Shown here one piece after another: positions 1 to 11,139 of a DNA stretch of 64,000 bases. This stretch comes from an uncultured archaeon. GTDB lineage: Archaea > Hadarchaeota > Hadarchaeia > Hadarchaeales > Hadarchaeaceae. The stretch spans positions 32,169 through 96,168 of the forward strand of contig CAKZTQ010000032.1 of assembly GCA_937921735.1 (NCBI GenBank), in the 5' to 3' direction. Both the position numbers and the translations under genes were made by a program. The stretch's first letter is position 1, and each line of letters starts with the position of its first letter. A model generated the notes under the pieces. It was not told the origin of the DNA and ran no database searches. It was given only the letters and a program-made list of their open reading frames with translations.

Positions 1-95
1 CCCGCGATCGAAACTTGGCCATCCTAATTCTTTAATGTTAGGTCGGCGCCGTGAACTAAAACTTTATGAAGCTGGAACTGACAACAAAAAATTGA

Positions 96-1286
96 TTGGT
101 AAATATGCCGTTCGATTTCAGCTTCGAAGGTCTCCTAGCTTGGCTGGTGTTGATCCTCCTACTTAGCTTTATTACCATGTATCTCATGCCGTACCAGTTT
201 ACTTTCCAGACCCGTTTGATGATAGGGCAGGTGCGCAAGTCGTTGAGCCAGCTCGAGGAATGGGCAAAGGAGGGAAGGAGGATCGCGTTGAGCACGATTA
301 CCAAGCATGGCCGAACCAAGCGAGATATCGAGAAGGAGTTCGACGATTTCCTCGAATTCTTCACCATAGAGCCAGTCAGCGATGACCCGGCGGGGGTACT
401 TCGGAGGCTGGAGCACGTGCTCGACGTGCGGAAGAAGCGCTTCGAGGGGATGGTCGCCCGCTTCGCCCCCAACGCTGATCCCGAGACCGCGGCGAACCTC
501 GAGATGACTATCGAGGGAGCGATGGCGAGCAACTTGGTCTTCCGCTTGGTGCGCCACTACATGTTGCTCGCGGAGAAGACCAAGAGCTATCAGCTGATAA
601 TGGCCCTCCAGATGCAGATGCCCATCCTAAAGGAGTACGCCAAGGCCTTCCTCGACGCTACTAAGGCCTTCGCCGAAGGGAAGCCGATCGGCGACGGCGT
701 TGGCGCGATGGTGGCGACCAAGTTGGCAGGCGGCGCGAGCTGGAGGGAGCTCGTGGAGGACACCGTGTACGCGGAGACGAAATTCGACGGGCGAAAGCTG
801 ATAGTGGTCAAGGCAAAGGGTCCGGGAGGCAGGGTCGGCAAGCCCGGTGAGCTCATTAAGCGTTTGATGGAGAGGAGGAAGGTGGACAGGATCATAATGA
901 TCGACGCCGGGCTGAAGCTTGAAGGCGAGGAGAGCGGTCACGTCATCGAAGGCGTCGGCGCTGCGATAGGGGGCCCGCCGACCGAAAAGTACAAGATAGA
1001 GGAGATCGCGGTCAAGAAAGGCGTGCCCGTCGATGCCATAATCGTCAAGGAGTCATTCAAGGAGGCCATCACGCCCCTCAACAAGCGCTTGGCGAAGGCG
1101 GTCGACGCCACCGTCGAGCGGGTTAAGCAGGCCATCCGAGAGCGCACCAAGCCGGGCGAGGTGGTGATCGTAGCCGGTATAGGCAACACTATAGGAATAG
1201 GCCAAAACCCCGAGGAGCTGCCTAAGGATTTCCCTGAGCCTAAAGAGGAAAAGGGGATAGAGTCCGACAAGCTGCTCTTTCGATAG
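96..1286 (+). CDS. DUF1512-family archaeal membrane-anchored protein
   Basis: 396 aa ORF with an N-terminal TM segment followed by a long conserved soluble region; looks like the archaeal DUF1512 family. Confidence 0.7.
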   Translation: MVNMPFDFSFEGLLAWLVLILLLSFITMYLMPYQFTFQTRLMIGQVRKSLSQLEEWAKEGRRIALSTITKHGRTKRDIEKEFDDFLEFFTIEPVSDDPAGVLRRLEHVLDVRKKRFEGMVARFAPNADPETAANLEMTIEGAMASNLVFRLVRHYMLLAEKTKSYQLIMALQMQMPILKEYAKAFLDATKAFAEGKPIGDGVGAMVATKLAGGASWRELVEDTVYAETKFDGRKLIVVKAKGPGGRVGKPGELIKRLMERRKVDRIIMIDAGLKLEGEESGHVIEGVGAAIGGPPTEKYKIEEIAVKKGVPVDAIIVKESFKEAITPLNKRLAKAVDATVERVKQAIRERTKPGEVVIVAGIGNTIGIGQNPEELPKDFPEPKEEKGIESDKLLFR

Positions 1287-1354
1287 GTTTTAATATCCTG
1301 CGGTTATTTTTTACCGATAAATCTCATAACATAAGTCAGACACGAGGGAAAGGC

Positions 1355-3541
1355 ATGAGGCGCTACAAGCACCTTGCGGACGTTCAAAAGCTGATGTGGC
1401 AGCTGGAGCAGATACGCAACATAGGCATAGTGGCCCATGTCGATCACGGCAAGACCACGTTGACGGACAGCTTGGTCGCAGCCTCCGGCATCATAAGTTT
1501 CGAGCTCGCCGGCGAGCAGTTGTTCACCGATTTTCTGGAGATCGAGCAACAGCGAGGCATCACGATCCAGACATCCGCGGTGAGCCTCGCCCACACCTAC
1601 GAAGGGAAGGAGTACCTGATCAACTTGCTCGACACGCCTGGCCACGTGGACTTCAGCGGGGACGTGACCAGAGCCCTGCGCGCCATAGATGGTGTCATCG
1701 TCGTCGTCGATGCCGTCGAGGGGGTCATGGTGCAGACGGAGACCGTGCTGCGCCAAGCCCTGCGAGAGCGAGCGCGTCCAGTACTTTTTATCAACAAGGT
1801 CGACCGGCTAATAGACGAACTCAAGCTCACGCCAGAAGGCATGCAGGAGCGCTTCATCAAGATCATAACCAAGTTCAACCAGCTCATACGCAGGTATGCA
1901 CCGCCTGACGTCGCTGAGCGATGGCAGGTGAGCGTCGAGGCCGGTTCCGTTGCGTTTGGCTCGGCTAAGGAAAAATGGGCGCTGTCAATAACGCAGATGA
2001 AGAAGAAGAACATCACTTTCAAGGATATCATAGAAGCGTACAGGAAAGGGGAACAGGCGAGGTTGGCCGAGGAAAGCCCGCTCTACGAGGTCATCCTCGA
2101 CATGGTAGTTAAACACCTGCCCGATCCGAAGCAGGCGCAGTCCGATAGGATACCTGTCATATGGAAGGGCGAGATAAATAGCGAGCTCGGAAAGGACATG
2201 CTTACGTGCAACCCCAACGGCAAGATCTGCATGGTCATAACGGATATTATCGTGGACGAGCACGCCGGTGTGATATCCACGGGCAGGGTTTTCTCCGGCA
2301 CTTTGGAGAAGGGGAAGTCGGTTAGGCTGGTCGGCTTGGGTCAGGAGGCACGAATACAGCAGGTAGGCATTTACATGGGGCCAGATCGGATAATCGTGGA
2401 CAAAGTGCCCGCGGGGAACATAGCCGCGATCGTTGGCATGAAGGAAGCGGTGGTCGGCGAGACGCTCATCGAGTCAGGAATTGAAGGGGCAGGATTTGAG
2501 GAGCTCAAATACGTAAGCGAGCCGGTCGTCACGGTGGCGGTCGAGCCCAAGAACTTCCAAGACTTGCCTAGGTTGATCACCGCGCTGAAGAACATCTCGC
2601 GCGAGGACCCCAACGTCCACGTCAAGATCAACGAGGAAACCGGCGAATACCTCGTGTCCGGCATGGGCGAGTTACACTTGGAGATAGTCGAATACAAACT
2701 TAAGGAGGCCGGGCTTGAGGTCAAGACCTCCGAACCGATCGTGGTCTACCGGGAAACTGTCACGGGCAAGGCCGGGCCCGTGGAGGGCAAGTCGCCGAAT
2801 AGGCACAACAGATTTTTGATCTCCGTGGAGCCGCTCGAACCTGAGGTGATCAAGGCGATCGAGGAGGGCAAGGTCAACATGAAGCAAGATCGCAAGGAGC
2901 GCGCGAACGTGCTGCGGGGGCTCGGATGGGACACGGACGCCGCTAGGGGGGTCGTGACGATAGTCGGGCCGAACATCCTAACCGATGTCACGAAGGGGGT
3001 GCAGTACATGAGGGAGGTCGAGGACTACGTCATCGAGGCCTTTACAGAGGTGGTGAACGAAGGGCCGTTGATGCGGGAACCCATGCGAGGGTTGAAGGTG
3101 CTGATCGTGGACGCGATGCTTCACGAGGACTCGGTCCACCGCGGTCCGGCACAGATAATCCCCGCGGTCAGGCGAGCGATTCAGGCGGCGGTCCTGATGG
3201 CTAAACCACAGGTGCTCGAACCTATCCTCAGGTTGGAGGTCCGCGTGCCCCAAGAGTTCTTGGGTAGCTGTACCAAGGTAATCCAAGGTCGACGTGGACG
3301 CATCATCTCCATGGAATCCGAGGAGGATATCGCCGTGGTTAAAGCGCTGTTGCCCGTGGCGAACTCCTTTGGGCTTGCGGCCGAAATGCGATCGGAGACG
3401 GAAGGGCGGGCAATATGGGGCACGGAGTTTGAGAAGTTTGACCCCATACCCAGAGAACTGCAGGAGCAGACGATCTTGGAGACCCGCAAGCGCAAGGGTC
3501 TCAAGCCGGAGCCACCCAAGCCCGAGGACTTTTTAGATTAG
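1355..3541 (+). CDS. fusA: Translation elongation factor EF-2
   Basis: 728 aa; GTPase motifs AHVDHGKTT, DTPGHVDF, NKVD; diphthamide-region motif LHEDSVHRGPAQIIPAVRRA. Confidence 0.97.
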   Translation: MRRYKHLADVQKLMWQLEQIRNIGIVAHVDHGKTTLTDSLVAASGIISFELAGEQLFTDFLEIEQQRGITIQTSAVSLAHTYEGKEYLINLLDTPGHVDFSGDVTRALRAIDGVIVVVDAVEGVMVQTETVLRQALRERARPVLFINKVDRLIDELKLTPEGMQERFIKIITKFNQLIRRYAPPDVAERWQVSVEAGSVAFGSAKEKWALSITQMKKKNITFKDIIEAYRKGEQARLAEESPLYEVILDMVVKHLPDPKQAQSDRIPVIWKGEINSELGKDMLTCNPNGKICMVITDIIVDEHAGVISTGRVFSGTLEKGKSVRLVGLGQEARIQQVGIYMGPDRIIVDKVPAGNIAAIVGMKEAVVGETLIESGIEGAGFEELKYVSEPVVTVAVEPKNFQDLPRLITALKNISREDPNVHVKINEETGEYLVSGMGELHLEIVEYKLKEAGLEVKTSEPIVVYRETVTGKAGPVEGKSPNRHNRFLISVEPLEPEVIKAIEEGKVNMKQDRKERANVLRGLGWDTDAARGVVTIVGPNILTDVTKGVQYMREVEDYVIEAFTEVVNEGPLMREPMRGLKVLIVDAMLHEDSVHRGPAQIIPAVRRAIQAAVLMAKPQVLEPILRLEVRVPQEFLGSCTKVIQGRRGRIISMESEEDIAVVKALLPVANSFGLAAEMRSETEGRAIWGTEFEKFDPIPRELQEQTILETRKRKGLKPEPPKPEDFLD

Positions 3542-4370
3542 ATGCGATGTAGTTCGAAATGGAGCCCAGCTCTTCGGGCGTGAGGTCCATCACCCTCCTG
3601 TTCGCTAGATCCTTTGGGATCGTCTCGTCCACGATCCTACGCCTTTCCGACTTAGGCTTTGGTTGTGGAAACACCTCATTAAACGAGTGAAATAGGGCAT
3701 TGCGCACCTTTTGCCGCTTGTGCTGGAACAACGCGCGGACTACATCGAAAAATAGGGCTTCATCGATTACGTAAAAGGGCGGACTTCGTGGCCTCAACCT
3801 CACCAACATGGACGAGACCTTTGGTCTTGGGAAAAATGCAGAAGGCTCGACCTCCTCCAACAACTCGACTTCCGCACGATAGTATACGCCAACCGTCAAA
3901 CGACCATAGTCCTTGGAGCCGGGTTTGGCGATTAGCCGTTGGGCGAACTCCTTTTGATACATCAAAACAGCAAGCTCGAAGTCATGCTCGAGCAATTTGA
4001 ACGTGATCTCGGACGATATCGCGTAGGGCAAGTTCGCGACTACCTTATTGAAAGGCGGAAGCTCCATCTGCAAGATGTCTGCGTTCACCAGATCCACATT
4101 CGCGAGGCCCTTCGCCTGCTCCCGAAGGACTCGGAACAGCTTCGCGTCCCGTTCCACCGCTATTACCTTCCCCGCACGTTCTGCGAGCAGCTTCGTCAAG
4201 TTCCCCATCCCCGCACCTATCTCGAGCACAAGATCGCGAGAAGAGACGCCCGCGTAATCGACCATCCTCCTTAACAAGCTAGGGTCGATCACGTGGATTT
4301 GACTGCCGCGTTTGTTTAACCTTATGCCATATCTTCGCAAGGTCACAAGCAACTGGTGCATGCGATCCAC
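3501..4370 (-). CDS. ksgA: 16S rRNA dimethyladenosine transferase KsgA/Dim1
   Basis: SAM motif VLEIGAGMGNLT, NLPYAISSEI motif. Confidence 0.95.
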   Translation of the reverse strand: MDRMHQLLVTLRRYGIRLNKRGSQIHVIDPSLLRRMVDYAGVSSRDLVLEIGAGMGNLTKLLAERAGKVIAVERDAKLFRVLREQAKGLANVDLVNADILQMELPPFNKVVANLPYAISSEITFKLLEHDFELAVLMYQKEFAQRLIAKPGSKDYGRLTVGVYYRAEVELLEEVEPSAFFPRPKVSSMLVRLRPRSPPFYVIDEALFFDVVRALFQHKRQKVRNALFHSFNEVFPQPKPKSERRRIVDETIPKDLANRRVMDLTPEELGSISNYIASNLKSPRAWVAPA

Positions 4371-4411
4371 GCTTTTTATAGTTCGACCCTAGGAAATAGA
4401 ATTAACGCCGG

Positions 4412-4774
4412 ATGTGCATGGTCTCCGAGGTCTTTTTGCGAAAAAGAAACGAACTGTTCAAAAAACTGAAGGAGGTCGGCTTACTGACGGATGAAGTCAG
4501 GCAGACGATCGTGGACACCTATGGTTCAAGGGGGAGAAAGGCCCTAGAGGTGATAGACAGGGGAGGTGTGGTAAAGCGAGGAAGGCGTTGGTTCGTACGC
4601 GGCAAAGGCGATGAGTACGAGGTGGTCCGAACTTACTGCACCTGCCGCGATTACGTCTTAAATGTGGTCACCGAAAAAGTAGACGTCGATATGTGCTACC
4701 ATGTGCTGGCGAAGGTGATATGCGAGATGTTGGACGCTTACTACATGGGTGGTGAGGGTGCGCCTAGTGATTAA
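4412..4774 (+). CDS. SWIM-type zinc finger protein
   Basis: 120 aa; CTCRDYVLNVVTEKVDVDMCYHVLA resembles CxCx(n)CxH SWIM motif. Confidence 0.7.
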   Translation: MCMVSEVFLRKRNELFKKLKEVGLLTDEVRQTIVDTYGSRGRKALEVIDRGGVVKRGRRWFVRGKGDEYEVVRTYCTCRDYVLNVVTEKVDVDMCYHVLAKVICEMLDAYYMGGEGAPSD

Positions 4775-6176
4775 GTTCGGTGGGGTACCGGTCAAGGACG
4801 GCAGGAGCATTCGTAACGCCGCGCAGCTCGTCGTCGCCCGCTATCGAAGGGGAGACGAGGTGGTCGCCGTCGTCTCGGCCATGGCAGGCATCACAGACGA
4901 GCTAGTAGCAATAGCTCATCGCTTGCTCGAGCCCGGGACGAACGCCGAGCAATTGATCTCCGACTTCATGGACCGTATTTCGGGTAGGCATCTACAAGCT
5001 TGTAAAGATGCCATCGATGATGAGGCCACGTTGAGTCGTACTTCCAGGGCGGTGGAGAACGCACTCGAAAACTTGGAGAGGGTCCTGACGGGCGTAGCGT
5101 ATTTGGGCGAGCTCTCGCCCCGATCGCAGGATTTAATAATGTCCTTTGGCGAACGCCTTTCGGCGCCGATTCTAGCAGGCGCGATCCAATCGCTCGGGGT
5201 TCCCGCTCGTTACTTAACCGGCTTCGAGGCCGGCATCGTAACCGATAACCGCCACACCGAGGCCAGGCCCATTTTTGAGCTGACCCGAAAGCTCGTACGG
5301 CAGCGGTTGGGCAAGCTGTTGGCAGCCCGAAAGGTCCCGGTGGTGGCTGGCTTCATAGCTGGTACGGAAGACGGCATCGTGACGACGCTTGGGCGAGGAG
5401 GCTCGGATTACTCCGCTTCCATCATAGGTGCCTCAATAGGGGCCGACGAAATATGGGTGATGACGGATGTCGACGGCATCATGACCGCAGATCCGAGGGT
5501 CGAACCCGACGCTAAGGTGATAGACACCATCTCCTATCTTGAGGCCACCGAGCTGGCATATTTCGGAGCCAAAGTGCTACACCCGAAGACCATCGAGCCA
5601 GCGATGGAGCTGGACATCCCCGTTCGCGTGCGCAGCGCGTTCAACCTCTCCCATCCAGGGACGGTGATAGTCAGGAAGCCGAGAAAGGTGAAAAACACGG
5701 TGAAGGCCATCACAATGAGCAAGGAGGTGGCGGTGATAACGGTCGGTGGTCCGGGCATGATCGGGATGCCAGGAGTGGCCGCCGCGGTGCTCGACATTTT
5801 GGCTAGGGCGAATATCAAGGTTTTAATGATATCTCAAAGTTCTTCGCAAGCAAACATAAGCTTCGTCGTCCCCAGGGCCGAGCTGGAGGCCGCGTTGAAG
5901 GCGTTACGCGTCGAGTTCGCCGAGCGCCGCATCGACTGGCGCATAGACTACGATCGAAACGCTAGCATCATCGCCACCGTGGGCGCTGGCATGAAGGGTA
6001 CCCCTGGCGTGGCCGCGCGGGTCTTCGGGACGATGGGCCGCGAGAACATAAACATAATCATGATAGCCCAAGGCTCATCTGAACTGAACATATCGTTCGT
6101 GGTCGCCGAAGAAGATGCTATAAAGGCTGTGCGTGCCCTGCACGCCGAGTTCGGGTTGGGTCGAGGACCCCGCTGA
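4749..6176 (+). CDS. lysC: Aspartate kinase
   Basis: KFGGVPVKDG start, GRGGSDYSA motif, two C-terminal ACT-like repeats. Confidence 0.93.
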   Translation: MVRVRLVIKFGGVPVKDGRSIRNAAQLVVARYRRGDEVVAVVSAMAGITDELVAIAHRLLEPGTNAEQLISDFMDRISGRHLQACKDAIDDEATLSRTSRAVENALENLERVLTGVAYLGELSPRSQDLIMSFGERLSAPILAGAIQSLGVPARYLTGFEAGIVTDNRHTEARPIFELTRKLVRQRLGKLLAARKVPVVAGFIAGTEDGIVTTLGRGGSDYSASIIGASIGADEIWVMTDVDGIMTADPRVEPDAKVIDTISYLEATELAYFGAKVLHPKTIEPAMELDIPVRVRSAFNLSHPGTVIVRKPRKVKNTVKAITMSKEVAVITVGGPGMIGMPGVAAAVLDILARANIKVLMISQSSSQANISFVVPRAELEAALKALRVEFAERRIDWRIDYDRNASIIATVGAGMKGTPGVAARVFGTMGRENINIIMIAQGSSELNISFVVAEEDAIKAVRALHAEFGLGRGPR

Positions 6177-6177
6177 T

Positions 6178-6444
6178 TTAAGGGAGGAAGGATTCCTTTC
6201 TGGAATCGGGTATTCGCCTGCTGAGCAATTGCCCGCAGCGATCGCACTTGAGGAGTACCCAAGTCCCCCGTCTTTCGATGGGTTCCATAGATCTCCCACA
6301 GCACCGTGGGGCGGTGCTGCCGTCTAGCCCCTTTGCTCGTAGACGGTCCGTCAAGCGCTCTCGCATCGCCTTAGTCTGCAGTCTCCATAAAGCGTAGCCT
6401 GCGGCGGCTATGGAAAGAATTCCTATCCCCAGCTCGATGAGCAT
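6178..6444 (-). CDS. Small membrane-anchored zinc ribbon protein
   Basis: N-terminal TM helix; CCGRSMEPIERRGTWVLLKCDRCG. Confidence 0.5.
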   Translation of the reverse strand: MLIELGIGILSIAAAGYALWRLQTKAMRERLTDRLRAKGLDGSTAPRCCGRSMEPIERRGTWVLLKCDRCGQLLSRRIPDSRKESFLP

Positions 6445-6502
6445 CCTCCTCCCGCTCCTCCGTTTTTTATTTTTCCTTTAAGGGGAAAAATATTTTTCGC
6501 TT

Positions 6503-7183
6503 TTATTCAAACCGGGGCAAGTGGCGCTTTTGTTCATCTGAAGGGTAAAAACAAAGGTCACGGATCGGGCAATTTCCACATAAGGGTGCACGCGCGCGGC
6601 AGTACCGCCGGCCGTGTTGTATCAGCAGGATGTGCGCCTCCCCCCTGCGGCCGCTCGGGACGAGGGCTTCAAGCTTCGCCCTGACCTCTTCATAGCCATC
6701 CCCGGCGCTCGTGAAACCGAGCCTTTCCGATATCCTGAAGATATGGGTGTCGATCGGCAGCACATCGCGCCCTCCCGCGAACAGCAAAACGCAATCGGCA
6801 GTTTTGAACCCCACGCCAGGTAATGCCAAAAGCTCTCGCCGCGCTTCTTCAACGGGTTTGCGGATAACCTTTCGGAGATCGCCGCCATATTTCTCGCAAA
6901 CGATTTGAGCTATCTGCTTCAACCGCGCGGACTTCATTTGGTGAAGGCCGGCCGGTTCTATCAAACGTTGGATCTCCTTTGGGTCGGCTTGGGCTAGTTC
7001 TTCAGGCTTTTTAAACTTCTGCATCAAGCGATCGAACGCCAGTTTGGTGTTGCGCCAGTTGGTATTCTGTGACAGCACCGTCTGCACGAGTACTTCAAAT
7101 GGGTTCTTGCTTCGATATTTCCAGAGCTGGAACTCCGCGCTCAGGCGGTTGAGTATTTCGATGATTCGCCAGCGATCGTCCAT
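6503..7183 (-). CDS. nth: Endonuclease III-family DNA glycosylase
   Basis: LPGVGFKTADCVLLF HhH, catalytic Asp PIDTHIFRI, C-terminal CRARAPLCGNCPIRDLC FeS motif. Confidence 0.92.
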   Translation of the reverse strand: MDDRWRIIEILNRLSAEFQLWKYRSKNPFEVLVQTVLSQNTNWRNTKLAFDRLMQKFKKPEELAQADPKEIQRLIEPAGLHQMKSARLKQIAQIVCEKYGGDLRKVIRKPVEEARRELLALPGVGFKTADCVLLFAGGRDVLPIDTHIFRISERLGFTSAGDGYEEVRAKLEALVPSGRRGEAHILLIQHGRRYCRARAPLCGNCPIRDLCFYPSDEQKRHLPRFE

Positions 7184-7240
7184 GGGCGGCCCTCAGCGAT
7201 GTCGGATATTCGTCATTCCGCTACCCTTACCTCTTAAATT

Positions 7241-7669
7241 TTGGAGCTAGTTTATCATTTTTGGGATGAGGTGAACATGGGGTTGACTTATGTCGTTTAC
7301 CTTATGCTCATCTTGGGTTCCTTCACCTTCGGGTTTGAAGCCCTTCTCCTCGGCTTGGGAGGGCGGCTTTTCGTGCTTTATCGCGAAAATCGCTCGCGCA
7401 CGCTCAAGCTGGCGTTATCGCTTGGGCTAGCGATAACATGTTTGTCGATCGCCATCTCGAGCCTACTCGGCTTACAGCTCATACACTTATGCGCATCCGT
7501 GCTCGCGTGCACGCTGCTCTTGAGTTTGATCGTCGGGCGTTGTAAGAAATTCGTAAAAACACCGCTGCCCGTGCCTCCACCCATTGCAGACGATGAAATT
7601 AAAAAGATGCTTAATAAGCACGGCCTGTGCGAATTCAAGGAGGAAGACGAAGCCAGTAGCAAGAGCTAG
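7241..7669 (+). CDS. Small integral membrane protein of unknown function
   Basis: 142 aa with about 3 hydrophobic segments. Confidence 0.5.
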   Translation: MELVYHFWDEVNMGLTYVVYLMLILGSFTFGFEALLLGLGGRLFVLYRENRSRTLKLALSLGLAITCLSIAISSLLGLQLIHLCASVLACTLLLSLIVGRCKKFVKTPLPVPPPIADDEIKKMLNKHGLCEFKEEDEASSKS

Positions 7670-7765
7670 TTTTCCGCGCCCCTTGTGGTTTGGCTTCCCC
7701 TGTCGCAGGGTGGGGAAAATTTTTTAAACAACAAAAGAGTTTAGTGTGGATACCAAGGGATCATC

Positions 7766-9757
7766 ATGGAGCAAAAGCATGGGAAGATCGCGGAGCCTAT
7801 TAAATGGGTCGTAGAGGATCCTGAACGCAAGGAGGTTTGGTGGCCTTCCCCGGAGCTCAAGAAAAGGGCTTGGGTAAGCGATGAGTCGATATATGAACAG
7901 TCCGGGAAGGACCCGATCGCTTTTTGGGCCGCCCTGGCCCGGGAGGGGCTGCACTGGTTCAAGGAATGGGACAAGACCTACGAACAGGACCCGCCATATT
8001 TCAGATGGTTCATCGGTGGAAAGATAAACGCCTCGTACAACGCCGTCGATAGGCACATAAGCACCGAGAAGAGGTACAAGGCAGCGATTATATGGGAACC
8101 CGAGCCCCTCGACGAGCCGGCTAGGGTGTTGACGTACTATGATCTCTATCGTGAGATCAACAAGTTCGCGAACGCCTTGAAATCGTTAGGCGTCGGGAAG
8201 GGCGACAGGGTAGGCATCTACCTGCCCATGATACCCGAAGTTCAAATCGCCATGCTCGCGTGCGCCCGCATAGGAGCTATACACAGCGTCGTCTTCTCGG
8301 CCTTCAGCGCCGACTCCTTGAGGTCTAGGTTGATGGACGCCGAGGCCAAGGTCCTCATCACCGCAGACGGCTATTACCGACGTGGTAAGATCATCAACTT
8401 GAAGGCGGAGGCTGATGAGGGGATAAAGGGAACCACCGTGGAAAAGGTCGTTGTTGTGAAGAGGGCGGGCCTCAACGTTCCGATGCTTGAGGGCAGGGAT
8501 CTTTGGTGGCACGAGTTGATGAAGGGGGCCGCTGCTTATTGCGAACCGGAGCCAATGGATAGCGAGGATACATTATTTATACTCTACACGAGCGGCACCA
8601 CGGGCAAGCCCAAGGGTGTGGTCCACACCACCGGTGGGTACCTTACCCAAGCTTACTGGACGACTAAGTGGGACTTCGATATCCACGACGATGACTTGTT
8701 CTGGTGCACTGCGGACATAGGGTGGATCACCGGCCACACCTACGCTTGCTATGGTCCCCTCCTGCTTGGTGCCACGATGCTCATGTACGAGGGAGCTCCC
8801 GACTACCCTGAGCCAGATAGATGGTGGGCGATAATCGAGAAGTACGGCGTAAGTATATTTTACACCGCCCCGACGGCGATAAGGATGTTCGTGAAGTACG
8901 GCGAGGAGTGGCCGAGGAAGCATGACCTCAGCAGCTTGAGGATACTGGGCACGGTAGGCGAGCCAATAGACCGCGAGGCCTGGCTTTGGTACTTCTACAA
9001 CATAGGCGGTGGAAGGTGCCCGATCATCGACACGTGGTGGCAAACCGAGACAGGTGGAACGCTGATAAACTCTCTTCCAGGTATAGGCCCGTTTATCCCC
9101 ACGGTCGCCGGCAGGAGCTTTCCGGGCACTAGACACGTGGTGCTCGATGAGAACGGCAGGAGGGTGGGCGTGGGCGAGACGGGAAGTTTAGTCCAGCTGA
9201 GCCCGTTCGCGCCGGGGATGCTTAGGGGAATTTACAAGGACCCGGAGAGGTACAAGGAGCTTTACTTCAGTAAATACGGCGACGAGATTTATTACACCCA
9301 CGACGGGGCGAAAGTGTGGGATGAGACATATAATATCCGCTTGGGAGGCAGGGAGGATGACGTGATGAAGGTAGCCGGTCACAGACTGGCGACAGCAGAA
9401 GTGGAGACGGCGCTTACGGATCACGAGGCGGTCGCTGAAGCGGCGGTCGTTCCTGCCCCTCACGAGATCAAGGGAGAGGTGCCGGTGGCGTTCGTGGTGC
9501 TAAAGAAGGGCTGGGAACCATCGGAGGCGCTCGAGAAGGAGATAGTGGCCAAGGTAGTCAAGGCCATAGGTCCCACGGCTAAGCCCCAAGCGGTCTTCTT
9601 CGTGCACGATTTGCCCAAGACGAGGAGCGGCAAGATCATGCGGAGGATACTTAGGAGCTTGATGAAAGGCGAGCCCGTCGGAGATACCACAACGCTCATG
9701 AATCCAGAGGTCGTGGAGGAGTTAAAAGCGAGGGTCGCTGGAGCGGCTTCTAAATAA
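7766..9757 (+). CDS. acs: Acetyl-CoA synthetase (AMP-forming)
   Basis: [41 protein letters not shown] motifs. Confidence 0.95.
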   Translation: MEQKHGKIAEPIKWVVEDPERKEVWWPSPELKKRAWVSDESIYEQSGKDPIAFWAALAREGLHWFKEWDKTYEQDPPYFRWFIGGKINASYNAVDRHISTEKRYKAAIIWEPEPLDEPARVLTYYDLYREINKFANALKSLGVGKGDRVGIYLPMIPEVQIAMLACARIGAIHSVVFSAFSADSLRSRLMDAEAKVLITADGYYRRGKIINLKAEADEGIKGTTVEKVVVVKRAGLNVPMLEGRDLWWHELMKGAAAYCEPEPMDSEDTLFILYTSGTTGKPKGVVHTTGGYLTQAYWTTKWDFDIHDDDLFWCTADIGWITGHTYACYGPLLLGATMLMYEGAPDYPEPDRWWAIIEKYGVSIFYTAPTAIRMFVKYGEEWPRKHDLSSLRILGTVGEPIDREAWLWYFYNIGGGRCPIIDTWWQTETGGTLINSLPGIGPFIPTVAGRSFPGTRHVVLDENGRRVGVGETGSLVQLSPFAPGMLRGIYKDPERYKELYFSKYGDEIYYTHDGAKVWDETYNIRLGGREDDVMKVAGHRLATAEVETALTDHEAVAEAAVVPAPHEIKGEVPVAFVVLKKGWEPSEALEKEIVAKVVKAIGPTAKPQAVFFVHDLPKTRSGKIMRRILRSLMKGEPVGDTTTLMNPEVVEELKARVAGAASK

Positions 9758-9798
9758 TTTCGATGATTTACGGCTTGCTCAGCTCCAAAGCGGCGCTT

Positions 9799-10392
9799 TT
9801 ATCGATGGGAAAGTTTTGCGTAGCGCTTGTCGAGTTCTTCTACCAGCTCCTTTACCTCCTTGATTTCGGCAGCGTAGGGGCCTAGGTCTGCGTGCACGGC
9901 TCGCCAGAGCTCGTCTAACTCGCGCGCGCGATTTCCACGTTCTCGATACTTAATAGCTTGAATTAGCATAGAGAGATAGTCAGCCGCGTGGACGATCTTC
10001 GCCTCAAAGGTGTACTTCTCCGAGTACTCCCGCCAAAGTTCCATAAGCATTTGTTGATTGGGCAGACCGGCGACGAGATCCCTCATCGCCTTGCCCTCCA
10101 TTTGTTTCTTAGTTCCGGGTTCCCCCAAATACTTCAAAGCCGTGTAGGGAAAGTCCGCAACCATCGCCTCTGCCCAGTCATGCAGAAGCGCCATGCTGAG
10201 GGCCCTTTCGACATCTAGCTCGCGGCCGCCGCGCTTTGCCTCGTCCGCTAGCAGGAGCGCGATCGCCGCTACCTCAAAGGTATGCTGTGCAACGTCTTCG
10301 ACTTCGTTCAATGGCACATTGCACAGCAGCCAACCCGTTCGGGGTATACGCTTGAGGTCGTTAAGTTTTTCCAAAAGCTCGCTCAGTTTCAA
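9799..10392 (-). CDS. HD-domain hydrolase (YfbR/5'-nucleotidase-like)
   Basis: H...HDWAEAM...D metal-binding HD pattern. Confidence 0.75.
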   Translation of the reverse strand: MKLSELLEKLNDLKRIPRTGWLLCNVPLNEVEDVAQHTFEVAAIALLLADEAKRGGRELDVERALSMALLHDWAEAMVADFPYTALKYLGEPGTKKQMEGKAMRDLVAGLPNQQMLMELWREYSEKYTFEAKIVHAADYLSMLIQAIKYRERGNRARELDELWRAVHADLGPYAAEIKEVKELVEELDKRYAKLSHR

Positions 10393-10793
10393 ACTACCAC
10401 CAACTTAGCCTGCTTAACGCCCCGCATGGCTCCGATGCGGTCGACAAGCTTGCGGATTTCGTCCGCCGCTCCTTTCACGACGATGATCTCTAGGCAATTC
10501 TTGGCATCGACGTGCAAGTGCTGGGCGGCGCTTATCACCTTCGAGTGCTGGTGCTGGATGTCCATGAGTTCGTCCACCAACCCCCTGACGTCGTGCTCGT
10601 AAAGCACCATGATGGCCCCCAGCTGCTCACCCTTCAACTCGCTCCTCCACTTGTAGTTCGCCAAGAAATCGCGAAGGGCGTCCCTAATGGCTTCCGAGCG
10701 GCTCGCGTAGCGTTGAGCCCTAAGCACGCGATCGAGTTCGTCGAGCAGCTCACAAGGCAGGGTGAGGCTTATGCGAGCTATTCTCGAAGACAT
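10389..10793 (-). CDS. nikR: Nickel-responsive regulator NikR
   Basis: Ribbon-helix-helix N-terminus (RISLTLPCELLDELDRVL..RSEAIRDALRDF) plus HQHSKV..HLHVDAKNCLE metal-binding region; start at MSSRIA preferred over the ORF-track start. Confidence 0.93.
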   Translation of the reverse strand: MSSRIARISLTLPCELLDELDRVLRAQRYASRSEAIRDALRDFLANYKWRSELKGEQLGAIMVLYEHDVRGLVDELMDIQHQHSKVISAAQHLHVDAKNCLEIIVVKGAADEIRKLVDRIGAMRGVKQAKLVVV

Positions 10794-10843
10794 GATGGCA
10801 CGATTGAATTTGCAAGATTTGGACATTTATGTTTTGCCGAAAC

Positions 10844-11137
10844 TCAGCACTTTGAGCGGGGTCTCGAGAGGACGACTGCGAAACCCCAAATGACGAGCAC
10901 CGGGATGAGCATCACGATTCCAAGTATGATCCCGCTAGTGATAGCCCCTTCCGTGGTCACCCGTATGAATTCCCCTCCTTCGTGCAGGTATCCGAGCACG
11001 TGGTCGACGAGTATCATCACCGTTGCTCCCCAAAGCATCAGACTCAGCATTCCGAGCTTGTATTCCCTGATGCCTAGAATTCTTAGCACCGTCACTAGAC
11101 ATGCCGCGATCAACGTCGTTATCAGCCACATGCTCAT
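10844..11137 (-). CDS. Small membrane protein, paralogue of upstream gene; candidate nickel-linked
   Basis: 97 aa, about 3 TM; MLWGATVMILVDH aligns with LLWGGVAMLAVEH of the neighbour. Confidence 0.65.
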   Translation of the reverse strand: MSMWLITTLIAACLVTVLRILGIREYKLGMLSLMLWGATVMILVDHVLGYLHEGGEFIRVTTEGAITSGIILGIVMLIPVLVIWGFAVVLSRPRSKC

Positions 11138-11139
11138 GC

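Noticed and set aside
1355-3541. Looked for an intein or programmed frameshift in EF-2
   Set aside because: The frame is continuous and all GTPase and diphthamide-region motifs are in normal order.
6178-6327. Plus-strand ORF 6133-6327 following the aspartate kinase
   Set aside because: Overlaps the better supported minus-strand small zinc-ribbon gene and has no motif.
8573-9136. 187 aa minus-strand ORF opposite acs
   Set aside because: Antisense frame of acetyl-CoA synthetase.
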